Of a DNA stretch of 64,000 nucleotides, positions 23,190 through 34,155 are shown one piece after another. This stretch comes from Cunninghamia lanceolata (Eukaryota > Streptophyta > Pinopsida > Cupressales > Cupressaceae), in contig BSBN01000829.1 in NCBI GenBank assembly GCA_027924645.1, positions 5,642,001 to 5,706,000 of the forward strand. Reading direction: 5' to 3'. Position 1 is the stretch's first letter. The number at the start of each line of letters is the position of its first letter. The notes beneath the pieces were generated by a model. It was not told the DNA's origin and made no database searches. It saw nothing but the letters and a program-made list of their open reading frames with translations. The translations under genes and the position numbers were made by a program.

Positions 23190-24340
23190 TGGGTAAGTGC
23201 AAGAAGATGAGTTCACTTTTTAGCCAAAAAGTGGAAGTGTTTTTCCTATTTTTCAAATTTTGTTGTACTTGGAGTGACAATTTGAGGCACTTGCACATAA
23301 AATATTAAGATGATGTAAAAATAAAAAATGTAAAATTTTGTTTTTAGTTTTTAAATATGTAATTTTTTCTAATACCTTGATGATGTAAGTTGGTTTTTTA
23401 TTGGATGTACAAAAAGTGGCTTTTTAAAAGTCCCCTGTTTTTTGCAAAAGTGTGCATGTCTAGGGCCAACATAATTTGACCTAAATTAATGTATTTTTCT
23501 AATTCCTTTAGTGGAAAGATTATCAGGATCTTAGATTTTGGTCAGGATATTTTTTGTAATTTTTTGATAAATATATATTTTTTTAATTAATTTTTTAATG
23601 GCCCTAATTAGTGTTTTTTATAACCCCTTGTGTACGACCAATCTAATTTGAGCTAAACTAATCAATTCACCAGAAAAATTTCATCATGTAGAGAATGATG
23701 TCTAGTTTGGTCATACATAATTTGTTTTTTCAAGAAAATTTCAAAATCAAAAGTTATTAAAAAAATAGTAACCTATGTTATTTCAAGTTTATGAGTTAGT
23801 TTATAATAAATAGAAAATTATGTTTAATAGTAGAAAAAATTACATATTTGAAAACTAGACTTTCAGATCTATAATGGGTTTTAATTTCGTTAGAATATTC
23901 TAAAAAAAAAGTTGTCAGCCATAGTCGTGAAACTAGTTTTTTCTTGCTGTTTTCATGGTCTCCTAGTTGTAGGTCCAAAGCTAAGGATTGGGTTTCCAAG
24001 CCTAAAACTAATGCAAATTGGTAGGTTTGAAATTTCAAAATTTTAGAAACGGGTACCTATTTTAAAAATAACATGTACCCATTTCTAAAAAATAAAAAAA
24101 TAGCCATAGGCATGTAAAAAAAATAAAAAAATTACTTTTTGAAAACAGGTACCCATTTTGCTTTGGGCGCCCGATCCTAAATGGGTACCCATTTTTTTGA
24201 AAATGAGTACCCATTTTGCTTCAGGTGCCCAATCATAAATGGGTACCCATTTTTTTGAAAACGGGTACCCATTCCAAGTGGTATTTTTCATCCACAGGAG
24301 ACTTTCATGAAATGTATACTCAACTTCTTGCTTTAACCCA
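23190..24340 (+). mobile_element. Non-autonomous TIR element with GGGTACCC arrays, copy 1
   Basis: This 1.15 kb block recurs at 56,633-57,907 in unrelated surroundings, so it is a mobile unit. Its ends are imperfect inverted repeats: left tgggtaagtgcaagaagatg, right (reverse complement) tgggttaaagcaagaagttg. There is no ORF of note. The right third (about 24,045-24,280) carries repeated words of the form ggtacccatttt, centred on the palindrome GGGTACCC. I see no clear target duplication (flanks ttgatt and ttttgt). The structure fits a non-autonomous DNA transposon, superfamily unknown. It separates the Gypsy gag and protease remnants. Confidence 0.7.
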
Positions 24341-24520
24341 TTTTGTAGGACATACTAATCAAAAGATAGGATGAAAATGTAATAATTCAATTTTCCACAA
24401 CCTAGACGTTATGCTCATGCTCGACTACATTCACTTCACCTCGTAGGACACACACATTAAATTTTGGCAAGAGGAGAGAAAACTAATTTTCCAAAGACTA
24501 ACATTCCTCCTAAAAAAATT
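24341..24520 (+). other. Gypsy-1 linker after the TIR element
   Basis: Short AT-rich continuation of the decayed Gypsy sequence between the TIR element and the duplicated segment. No domain can be recognised here. Confidence 0.4.
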
Positions 24521-25798
24521 AATCTTCCATCTAAACATTAAGATATAACTAAAAATAACAAATATGATATCATTTAACAAATGAAGAAAACACAAGTAAA
24601 AATTTCTCCATAGGACTTAGTCATAGCACATCACCTTTTTATTAAAAATCTAGTGAAGAAATCTTTTGATTAAATTTCTTAGACATAAGGATAATCATGA
24701 TATATCTTTTGGGGATAAGGAAATTCCACATGATAATGTTCTTCAGAAAGTTTCCCCTTCATATATCATTGTAAAATGTGGAAAATCCACTATTAAAAGA
24801 TCTCTAGTGGATAATGGATCTACTTTAAACATATATACTAAATATTGTTTGAGTTAATTGAAAGTAGACATATCTAAAACTCAACCTTTATACTTAAATA
24901 TTAGATAATTTAACGTCAAACCTAGGACATGTTTGGGTACTATTATTCTTTCAATCTAAACTCCTTGCAATTTAGATACCTTGTTCAATGTGATGCCCAA
25001 CAAATTAAATTAGAACATTCTTGTTTGGGATCATTTGTTGCATTCTATGAAAGAGGTACCCTCTAGCTTTCAAAATATTTTTTTGTTAACATAGATCCAA
25101 AACCATTTGACTATTACTATACTATTGAACATATAACAATTGTGTTACACAAAATGAACCCATAGTCAATGATCATAGTGTCTTACAAGAAGATGATTGG
25201 AGTCGATTAGACTTTATGTCTTATAGTTTTGGTGAGTATTATGTGGATCTTAAGGCTTATGGTATTCCATTATTATATATATGGATAATTCTATCTATCG
25301 GAAAATATGTAAAACATATATATACTAAAAGGAGACATGTATTTGTAAAAGGGATTATGGAAAAATACATCACCTACTCCAAAAAAATCATTCAAAAATA
25401 TTTGTGTTGTCAAATACAATCTAATGAAAAATATAGGATATAGAGGAACTAGACTAGGTAAGCACAAACATGGATATAGAAAGATTATTAAACCTCAAGA
25501 AGCTAAGGAACAATAGGGTATATAGGCTATCAACTTAATTCAAGATTACATGATGATTGAAAAATGAAAACAAAAAGCAAAATAACCCCACATGGCACCT
25601 ACTATATATCCTAATGATGCTTTGAGTTTATTTGTTTATTACACGATCTTGATTATGAAGCCCCTTTTTTACTATTGATTGATTCACCTTGTTAGAGTTC
25701 TATTACATTATCATGGTCCATTGATAAACATAGATAACATGTATGATATTAGTATTCATGATACATTTTATATCCACACATACATATATGACCAAATG
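24521..25798 (+). pseudogene. Gypsy-1 duplicated segment, unit 1 (protease region)
   Basis: A 1.28 kb piece of a Gypsy element starts at aatcttccat. The open part 24,666-24,857 reads SYIIVKCGKSTIKRSLVDNG and then STLNIYTKY, the pattern of a Gypsy aspartic protease; the position usually held by Ser/Gly-containing DSG/DNG is DNG. A later frame (25,216-25,443) has FGEYYVDLKAYGIPLLYIW followed by KYVKHIYTKRRHVFVKG, the segment between protease and RT in some plant Gypsy elements. RT itself is not seen. Stops are frequent. The unit repeats from 25,799. Confidence 0.65.
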
Positions 25799-26134
25799 AA
25801 TCTTCCATCTACACCTTAAGATATATCTAAAAAGAAGGAATGTGATATCATTCAACAAATGAAGAACACACAAGAAAAAATTTCTCCATAGGACTTAGAA
25901 TGCACATCACCTTTTTGTTAAAGATCTAGTAAAGAAATCTTTTGATTAAATTTCTTGGACATGAGGATAATCAAGACATATCTTTTGGGGATAAGGAGAT
26001 TCCATATGATAATATTCTTAAGAAAGTTTTACCTTATATATCATTGTGAAATGTGGAAAAATCACTATTAAAAGATCTCTAGTGGATAATGGATTTACTT
26101 TAAACATATATACTAAATATTGTTTGAGTTAATT
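25799..26134 (+). pseudogene. Gypsy-1 duplicated segment, unit 2, first piece
   Basis: The sequence repeats 24,521-24,858 closely, including the protease core (now frame-disrupted). It is cut at taatt (26,130-26,134), the left target duplication of E3. The rest of unit 2 lies at 47,740-48,420 and 49,247-49,533. Confidence 0.85.
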
Positions 26135-26561
26135 TGATGCAGGGGCATCTTGATGCACTCTTTTTTATGCAAATTATTGTCATGTGCTAAGCTTTGATTT
26201 TTGATTTGTTTAGTGTCAATAAGGTTATGTAAGACCACTTGGAGTCATTTGGAGTCATTTAAATCCATTGTGTAATGTTTTGGAGTCAAGTTGTAAAAGT
26301 TGAAAAAAAAATGTCAAAATGTTGTCAAAAAAGTTGTAAATGTGGTCATTTGTGTTAACAAGTAGTTAGACATCAAATTTTTTAGTTGGGATTGATGGAG
26401 ATATGTTAAATATGCCTTGTAACATCAATTCCTAGGGTTAGATGAATATTGAATGAGAATATCATCATTTTGCCATGTTCTACATTGCATTTTTCTGTGA
26501 AAACTGACTGTAAATCACATTCTATGGATTGATACTATATGGTATGGTCCTTAAACTAGTT
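26135..26561 (+). repeat. E3 left LTR, first part
   Basis: It begins at the taatt target duplication and matches the right LTR (33,012-33,057, then 46,648 to about 47,000). It is broken by E5 at tagtt (26,557-26,561). Confidence 0.9.
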
Positions 26562-28360
26562 TGTCATATCCCTTGATGACCCTATTCCAATTAAAGATTG
26601 GAATAGTCACCTTGTCATGATTTGATGATTTCCAACTAAAGATTGGAAATATTCATCTCCATTATTCTCTACTCTAAAAACATTAAGGGAGTTAGCCTTA
26701 CAAGAGTAGAAGAAGACAAATAATAAATAAGACTTGTTAATTCTAGCAAAAGGGTCGATTAAGATCTTGTTTAGCAAACTAAGATAAGATAAAGAGTATA
26801 AAGACAAAAATGAGATTATTTAAGGATGATGAAGACAATCTAAAATTAAGAGTGATCCTTCATGTCTTCTACTGATCAAGAAGAAATAAAATAGTAAGTA
26901 AGAATTGATAATTATGTCAGTGATCGACTAAGATCACTGACTTGGCACTAAAATACAAACCATCTTCATAGCGAATATCCTCATAAAGGCTAGCAATGGC
27001 ATTGATCATAGCCTTAGGCGATGGAATTGATAATATAACAATGCAAGCGTCATTGAATGGTTAAGAACATTAAAAATCCATAATGAAGCAATAAATAAGA
27101 GTGATCGGTGATCTTACGTTAGAAGCATAAATAATTATTTGTTAACAAAAGAGACTTCCATTGGAAAGGTGGCGACCATCATTAAACAACAACTCCATTT
27201 GGGTTGAATCCAAGGTATAAATGTGATGGTCCAAAGGAATTCAGTAGCATCAGATATCACATAACACATACATATCAAAGGCGGATAGAAGCAAATAAGG
27301 AAAGATTATTGAAGAAACATCATTATTTAGTCAAATGATCCATCACATTGATACAGTGAATCCAGCTAGCAATATTTATAATCATATTCTCCCACATCCA
27401 GAACTTCATCATTCATAGAAAACATATAATATCTCTAGTTGCAGGCCGGAAGGCATATTCTCAGCAACTTTAATGAGATCAAAGATCTAAAGCATATAAT
27501 TAGCACAACCAAGGCCAACAGTAAGCAAGGTATGTGATTTATATTCAATATGTCTTTTGTTCCATTATACTCTATTTAATGTTTAATTCCATGATATGAT
27601 GAGCATAAGAATTAAAATTCTCAGGAAATAAAGTGTTAGATGTTACATGAGATAAGACATAACATTTGTGAAACATATTGAGCCATGAAATTAATATATT
27701 AACCTCATATGAGAAGGTGAACATGAGATGACTAGTTAGCCAGCCATGGGTAATTAGTGGACCTTGTCTCAACTAGTACAAAAGGTACCCCTCGAGCAAG
27801 TGGATAGTGGCCTTTGTCACAGCTGGTACAAAAGGTACCCCTCCTACCAAAGGATTATTATATAGAGGCCTTGGTTACAACTGGTGCAAAATGCACCCCT
27901 CATACCAAGGATTATCATAGTGGCCTTGACTCAGCTGGTGTGTATCCACCCCTCGAGTCAAAGGATAAATAGTGGACCCATTATGATGATTGGACAAAGA
28001 GCATCCTCTCTCCTCATCTCATATGAAGTTTATTATTAATGCATGTATCCAATATGATGGATAATGATAGAAAATGAGAAATATATATGTTGATATTACA
28101 CATAAGAATAATGAGGGAAATGAGAAATGTATATTGATAGTGATCATATGATTATTGATGAAAAATGTGAATTGTATATTTTATATTGATCATAAGTTTA
28201 TAAGATTATAAGGGAAATGTCATTATGTTATTTAAATATGTCATATATATTACAATCGATTGGAAATCAAAGAAAGATTAGTGTACTAATGTTCTCTTTT
28301 TCCAAGTTGAAATTGTGTACAAGGTTGTGAAATTTTGACTTGTGACAAGGAGACATTACA
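26562..28360 (+). repeat. E5 5' LTR
   Basis: This is an 1.8 kb non-coding LTR starting TGTCATATCC and ending GACATTACA. It contains an internal minisatellite at about 27,745-27,975. A stretch with ttccaattaaagattggaat near the start forms a short hairpin and is repeated once within 50 bp. Confidence 0.9.
27745..27975 (+). repeat. Minisatellite in E5 5' LTR
   Basis: Four to five units of about 55 bp each contain a tagtggcctt...cagctggtacaaaa...ggtacccctc pattern, with the cctt/caaagg ends changing from unit to unit. The same array is in the 3' LTR at about 29,785-30,005, so it predates E5 insertion. Confidence 0.8.
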
Positions 28361-28585
28361 AGTGGTATCAAAGCTTTGATCCTGCCAGCCTGGGGATCAA
28401 AGATAGTTAATGCAATTAATCAAAAAGAGATCAAGTACACAATATAGAAATCATATTCAACAAAGAAATTTAGGAAGAAAGCGAAGCAACTTCAAATAAA
28501 AGAAGGAAAGAAAATTGATGTTAGAATCTAGTGTCCCAAAGAAATAGGGATTGCTTGAGGACAAGAAATTTCAAGAGGGGAGGCC
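28361..28585 (+). other. E5 internal region: PBS and polypurine tract only
   Basis: The PBS is tggtatcaaagc at 28,363-28,374, two bases after the LTR, one base from the initiator tRNA-Met complement. The polypurine tract is aagaggggagg at 28,573-28,583, just before the 3' LTR. The ~200 bp between them are A/G-rich and not coding. Confidence 0.9.
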
Positions 28586-30390
28586 TGTCATATCCCTCGA
28601 TGACCCTATTCCAATTAAAGATTGGAATAGTCACCCAGTCATGATTCGATGATTTCCAATTAAAGATTGGAAATTTTTGTCTCCATTATTCTCTACTCTA
28701 AAAACATTAAAGGAGTTAGCCTATTTCATTACAAGAGTAGAAGAAGATAAATAATAAATAAGACTTGTTAATTCTAGCAAAAGGGTCGATTAAGATCTTG
28801 TTTAGCAAACTAAGATAAGACAAAGAGTATAAAGACAAAAATGAGATTATTTAAGGATGGTGAAGACAATCTAAAATTAAGAGTGATCCTTCATGTCTTT
28901 TGGCAATCAAGAAGAAATACAATAGTAAATAAGAATTGATAATTATGTCAATGATCGACTGATCAGTGACATGGCACTAAAATACAAACCATCTTCATAG
29001 CAAATATACTCATAAAGGCTAGCAGAGGCATCGATCACAACCTTAGGTGATGGAATTGACAATATAACAATGCAACGGTCATCGAATGGTTAAGAACATT
29101 AACAATCCATAATGAAGAAATAAAGAAGAGTGATCGGTGATCTTATGTTAGAAGCACAACTAATGATTTGTTAACAAAAGATACTTCCGTTGGAAAGGTT
29201 GTGACCATCATTAAACAATGCCTCCATTAGGGCTGAATCCAAGGTATAAATGTGATGGTCAAAAGGCATTTAGTAGCATCAGATAACACATAACACATAC
29301 ATATAAAAGGTGGATAGAAGCAAATAAGGAAAGATTATTGAAGAAACATCATTATTTAGCCAAATGATCCATCACATTGATACAGTGAATCCAACCAACA
29401 TTATTTATTAACATATTCTCCCACATCAAGAACTTCATCATTCATAGCAAACATATAATATCTCTGGTTGCAGGTCGCAAGGCATATTCCCAACAACTTT
29501 AATTAGATCAAAGATCTGAAGCATATAATTATCATAGCCAAGGTTGACAATAAGCAAGGTATGTGATTTATATTCAATGTGTCTTTTTCTGCATTATACA
29601 CTGTTTAATGTTTAATTCCATGATATGATGAGCATAAGAAGTAAAATTCTCAGGAAATAAAGTGTTAGATGTTACATGAGATAAGACATAACATTTGTGA
29701 AACATATTGAGCCATGAAATTAATATATTAACCTCATATGAGAAGGTGAACATGAGATGACTAGTTACCCAGCCATGGGTAATTAGTGGTCCTTGTCTCA
29801 GCTGGTACAAAAGGTTCCCCTCGAGCAAGTGGATAGTGGCCTTTGTCACAGATGGTACAAAAGGTACCTCTCGTGTCAAAGGATTATTATATAGAGTCAT
29901 GGTTACATCTAGTGTAAAAGGCACCCCTCATACCAAGGATTATCATAGTGGCCTTGACTCAGCTGGTGGGTATCCACCCCTCAAGCCAAAGGATAAATAG
30001 TGGACCCACGATGGTGATTCGCAAAAGAGCATCCTATCACCTCATCTCATATGAAGTTAATGATTAATGCATGGATCTAATATGATGGATAATGATAGAA
30101 AATTAGAAATATATATATTGATAGTGAACATAAGAATAATGAGGAAAATAATAAATGTATATTGGTAGTGATCATATTATTATTGATGAAAAATGTGAAT
30201 TGTATATTTGATATTGATCATAAGTTTATAAGATTATAAGGGCAATGTCATTATGTAATTTGAATATGTCTTATATATATTATAATTAGTTGGAAATCAA
30301 AGAAAGATTAGTGTACTAATGTTCTCTATTTGCAAGTTGAAATTGTGTACAAGGTTGTGAAATTTTGACTTGTGACAAGGGGACATTACA
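28586..30390 (+). repeat. E5 3' LTR
   Basis: This is the partner of 26,562-28,360, with a minisatellite at about 29,785-30,005. An open frame on the opposite strand (29,574-29,924) is a by-product of the repeat and not a gene. Confidence 0.9.
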
Positions 30391-30395
30391 TGGTT

Positions 30396-31744
30396 GGATA
30401 AGTTAGAGGAGAGAATTAGCTTTCAAATTCATTTGGTTTGGTAAATTTTAATCAAGTTTTTTTAATGTTATGATAATTTTAGTGATTACGATTTATAGAT
30501 TTTTACTATGAAACAACAAGAAACTTGCTTGGTACGGTTTTGTATGACCTAGTACATTTAAGGGAAAGCATGGGGATGATAAATATATGAAATACAAAAC
30601 TTTTTAATTTTGTTTGGAGTCATTTCATTTAGTTTTGAAAAAGTTATAGCCATTTTTGTATTGACAAGTCCAAACCCTACCTAGGGTTTCCATAAACACA
30701 AAAAAATTCATATCTTTGTTTTCCACTATCAAAAAGTCATGAAAATTTGTAGGAAGTTCTACTTTAATATGTTCTAAAAACCCTTTAAAATAAAATTCAT
30801 AACTTGCAAGGTTGGAGGAATTGTGAGGGTCCATGTGTTCAAGATTGCATAAAATCTATCATAAAACCTACTTAACTATGTTAAATGGATTCCTTGCATT
30901 GTTTGATCATGAATGGGTAGTAGATCATTGAGATGTGTTGTAAGATGTCATAACAATCATGTGCCTCAAGATTTTGTTTGATTTCTTCATGGTTGGGTAT
31001 AATAGGCTTTAAGAGAAAGTTGCCAAGAATGAACAAGAATACACATTTGCATCATTCACATTGAAGCATTGTTTGAAAAGTGTCAAGGGTGTTTTGCATT
31101 TTTAGTGCTTGCAGGTCTGAACCCTACCTAGGGTTTCTAGGGAGCATAACTTAATCATTGGCAGAGTTTGGTTCATCCAAAATTTATGAAACCTGGTAGG
31201 AAACTCCATCCCATTTCTATCCACCTTCCTATAAGAGGAGGAGTCCTAACTTACACATGTGAAGGATTACTTGTTGATAGTTTGCTACTCGTTGTTGGGA
31301 AAATAGTCACAAACCCTAGTTTGGTGAAGGCATGATGAAAACTATGTATTGTGTGTTGAAGGTGGGGTAGAGGAACATTGTGGCATGTTGTAAGGAATCT
31401 ACACAAGTCTGTTAATCATATGACTAATGCTATTTTCCTTTGTTTGAAGTCATCACCTTGTATTCTCCTAGTGGCAGCAATGCCTAATTTTACATTAAAC
31501 ATTTCCTTGATCACTTGGTTGGGTCATGAATGCTTGGAAGCCCATAAAAGGTATTGGAATAGATCTGGACAAGTCAAGAACATCATGTTACATGTTGTCC
31601 CATTGTTGTTTGCCTTGGTGGTGTACTATTAGTCTTGTGAGAAAGTTACCAAAGATGAATAAAGTAGCACTTTTGCCTTAGTTGCATTGAAGTCCTATTG
31701 GAAATGTGTCAAGGTGTTTATGAGTAAATCCTTCCTTTGCATCA
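30396..31744 (+). repeat. E3 left LTR, second part, with an extra ~600 bp
   Basis: This resumes the LTR at ggataagttagagg, matching 47,010 onward in the right LTR. It ends CTTTGCATCA at 31,744, next to the PBS. The part from about 31,100 to 31,690 has no counterpart in the right LTR. It resembles the preceding 400-600 bp (accctacctagggttt at 30,672 and 31,123; agaaagttgccaagaatgaa against agaaagttaccaaagatgaa). An old tandem duplication in this copy, or its loss by slippage in the other, explains the difference. Confidence 0.82.
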
Positions 31745-33011
31745 TTTTTGGTATCAAAGATAGAAGTTCTCTAAGAAATGATTTATTCTTTTGGGTAATG
31801 TGGTCTAGTGAGATTTGATGTTTAAGGATTTCTCTTAATAAGAAGAAAGATGGGCAAAGGGCATCATCATTATTAAATACTTTGTTCAAAGTGGAAGCTA
31901 GGCTACATGAAGAAGAAATGGTAGCCAAGAAAGAAAGAAAGTTGGCAAAGGAAAGATTATTCCAGACTACCTAAAAGTCCAAAGGTAAATGCTATCAAGT
32001 TGTGATTTCTGATACTTGCATGGATAATATTGTTTCTAAATATATGGTAGATAAGTTGGGTTTGAAAAGAATACAACACTCCATGCCCTATTCTGTGAGT
32101 TTGCTTCAAACAGGTAACCAGGTAACCGTACGTGAGCAATGAAAAGTTGAGTTTCAAATAGGCAATTATAAGAATGAAATAGTTTGTGATATTATGCATT
32201 TGGATGTATGTCACATTGTGTTTGGAAGGTTGTGGCATTATAGAAGGATAGTGAAGTATAATAGGAAAAATAATGCATATGAGTTGGATAAAGATAGGAA
32301 GAAATATGCATTAACAACATTCAAGGATGAGTGCACAAGAATTGAAAGCTTGTTGTTTAGTGAGAAGACAGATCTACAACAGTATGAAGAAAAGACAAAT
32401 GAGGAGGAAGAAGAAGAAGACACAACAAAAGAAGCTATAGAGGACTCATGGATAGTCCAAAGAGAGAAGATAGTCATGGAGGATAAGGAGATAACATGGT
32501 TCTCAAGAGAACAACCAAGAGTTGAGAATGTTGATGTCAAGGAGAACAAAAGAATGGATAAGAAATTCAAAAATACAAATAAATGGCTAAGTATGGTTGA
32601 GGTGAAGCCAAAGATTTTGGAGAATAATGAAGAGAATAGAATGTATGGCAAACAACATGAGGTGGATGAAGAAGTGAAGTATGGCAAAGAAGCATATGAT
32701 TTATTTAATATGTTTATTTCCTATGTAGGTGAAAAAGAAAAAGTGGATGACAGAGAAAATAAATTTGGAATTGCAGTCCAAGCTCAAGATAGAATGAGAA
32801 AACAATGAAAAGTAGATGGCTACATTGTACCAAGTTGGCCTTAGCTCAAGAAGCATGTTGGTGGACTGAAAAGCATAAATTTAGAACCAGTTGAAAGAAA
32901 TGTAGCTGAGATCTAGTAAAAAGAAAATAATGCACACATGCAAAGGAACTAGAAGACAAGAAATAACATTCCTATTTGAGGCGCAACTCAAATTTTTCTC
33001 TCTAGGGAGTA
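31745..33011 (+). pseudogene. E3 internal region: Gypsy protease fragment with an acidic tail
   Basis: Around 31,978-32,190 the reading gives YQVVISDTCMDNIVSKYMVD and HSMPYSVSLLQTGNQVTV; the usual catalytic DSG appears as SDT. After one stop an open frame (32,194-32,808; 204 codons) continues DVCHIVFGRLWHYRRIVKYN, a standard C-terminal protease motif of Gypsy elements. An E/K-rich, probably coiled-coil tail follows (EEKTNEEEEEEDTTKEA). No gag, RT or integrase is present between the LTRs. The acidic tail is not something I can assign; in full elements this is the linker before RT. Confidence 0.7.
31749..31760 (+). promoter_or_regulatory. E3 primer-binding site
   Basis: The sequence tggtatcaaaga lies four bases after the LTR end. 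It matches the initiator tRNA-Met complement except near its 3' side. Confidence 0.75.
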
Positions 33012-33057
33012 TGATGTAGGGGCATCCTGATGCACTCTTTTTTATGCAAATTGTTGT
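33012..33057 (+). repeat. E3 right LTR, first part
   Basis: The first 46 bp of the right LTR (TGATGTAGGGGCATCC...), interrupted at gttgt by E4. It matches 26,135-26,180. Confidence 0.9.
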
Positions 33058-34155
33058 TGTATACACCTAAAAATGACATGACTCTGTCTAAATAAATATT
33101 CTTAATATTTATTCCATTCTAATTCCTCTATCAATAAATAAATAAACGAATTTATTTATTTGATTCATATTCCTCTAAATTAATTAAATATCAAAATATC
33201 TAATTACCTCTTCTAAAGTCAAAATTAAATAAAAATCCTTTATTTAATTAAATTCTTCCAAACAATTAAATAATTCTTAAATTATTTAATTAAATCAGAT
33301 TCTTCTTCTAAATTTAAATAAATCAATCAAATTTATTTAAATTCTCTCAATCTCTAAAAAATAAAATATAATCAAATATTTTATTTATTCTTCCAAATCA
33401 TGCACAAATAATTAAATAAATTTATTTATTTAATTTTCTTTCTTATCTTCTAAATTCTTCAAATATCTTCCAAATCTTCTAAAAATAAATCTTCTTCTTC
33501 ATGCACACAAAATTAAACAATTTATTATTTAATTTATCTCAAATCATGCAAAAGCAAATCACAAGTTGAGTTAGCTGATTCAATCAATCATGTTTTTATC
33601 AACTCCTAAATTAGAAAAAAACTTTCTAATTTATGAAAGCATATCTTATTTTCAATAAAGGAAAAGTAGTTAACTCAAAATAGCTTTTGTGTGACACGTC
33701 TTCTTTCTATTCACGCACATTCTCTCAACCGTTCTATACTGCTGATCTTCTCTCTCTCAAGTCTATAAATTCAACCCTATTCTTCCATTTCAATCATCCA
33801 AGCTTTTAGTATCGTTACTCTATAGAATTAACAGCGCACCTTTTGCACCCAAATCCATTCATTGCTTGCAATCAACTTGTTACCATATCACCATCATCAT
33901 TGTTGTGAAGCTCATCTTCATTGTAATAAACTATCACCACCATTCCCACTTGACATATTGGAATAGCAAGGAAGTGCACCTTCTGAGGGCATATTCATAC
34001 AAAAGATCATTTGCAATAGGCCATCAATGGAAGCCATGAGGTAAAGAGGTTTGTTGAGGTATTGTTCATTGTTTTAGATCTACTTTATTTCTATATTTCA
34101 TTGAGTTATGGGTACTATTGATATCTTTGATATTTATGCATAATTTGCCTTAACA
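33058..34155 (+). repeat. E4 5' LTR
   Basis: This 1,098 bp LTR starts TGTATACACC and ends CCTTAACA. Its first half is AT-rich with many aattaaat words. A TATA box (tataaat, 33,764-33,770) follows a caaccgttctatactg motif (33,727-33,742). Downstream lies the probable R/U5. The primer-binding region ttttggcaaccaccatgggg follows the LTR end directly. Confidence 0.9.

Larger units (their letters stand above)
26562..30390 (+). mobile_element. E5: LTR element with almost no internal region
   Basis: E5 consists of two LTRs of 1,799 bp (26,562-28,360) and 1,805 bp (28,586-30,390), both TGTCATATCCC...ATTACA, around 225 bp. The flanks are tagtt (26,557-26,561) and tggtt (30,391-30,395), a target duplication with one change. 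The 225 bp hold a PBS (tggtatcaaagc) and a polypurine tract (aagaggggaggc), and nothing else. It can only move with proteins from elsewhere. The end motif (ttgaggacaag... then the G-rich tract) resembles 3' ends of chromovirus-type Gypsy elements, so it probably derives from one; that is inference. LTRs differ by roughly 5%, making it the youngest insertion here. Confidence 0.93.

Noticed and set aside
23190..24340. Solo LTR
   Set aside because: Its ends are inverted repeats starting TGGG, with no TG...CA ends, no 5 bp duplication and no PBS in either copy.
27745..27975. CRISPR-like array
   Set aside because: The repeats are diverged, have no unique spacers of fixed length and lie in a plant LTR; the array is a minisatellite.
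32238..32687. 149-codon Ser/Phe-rich frame on the minus strand
   Set aside because: It mirrors the E/K-rich plus-strand frame that continues a Gypsy protease; the plus strand carries the recognisable motif.
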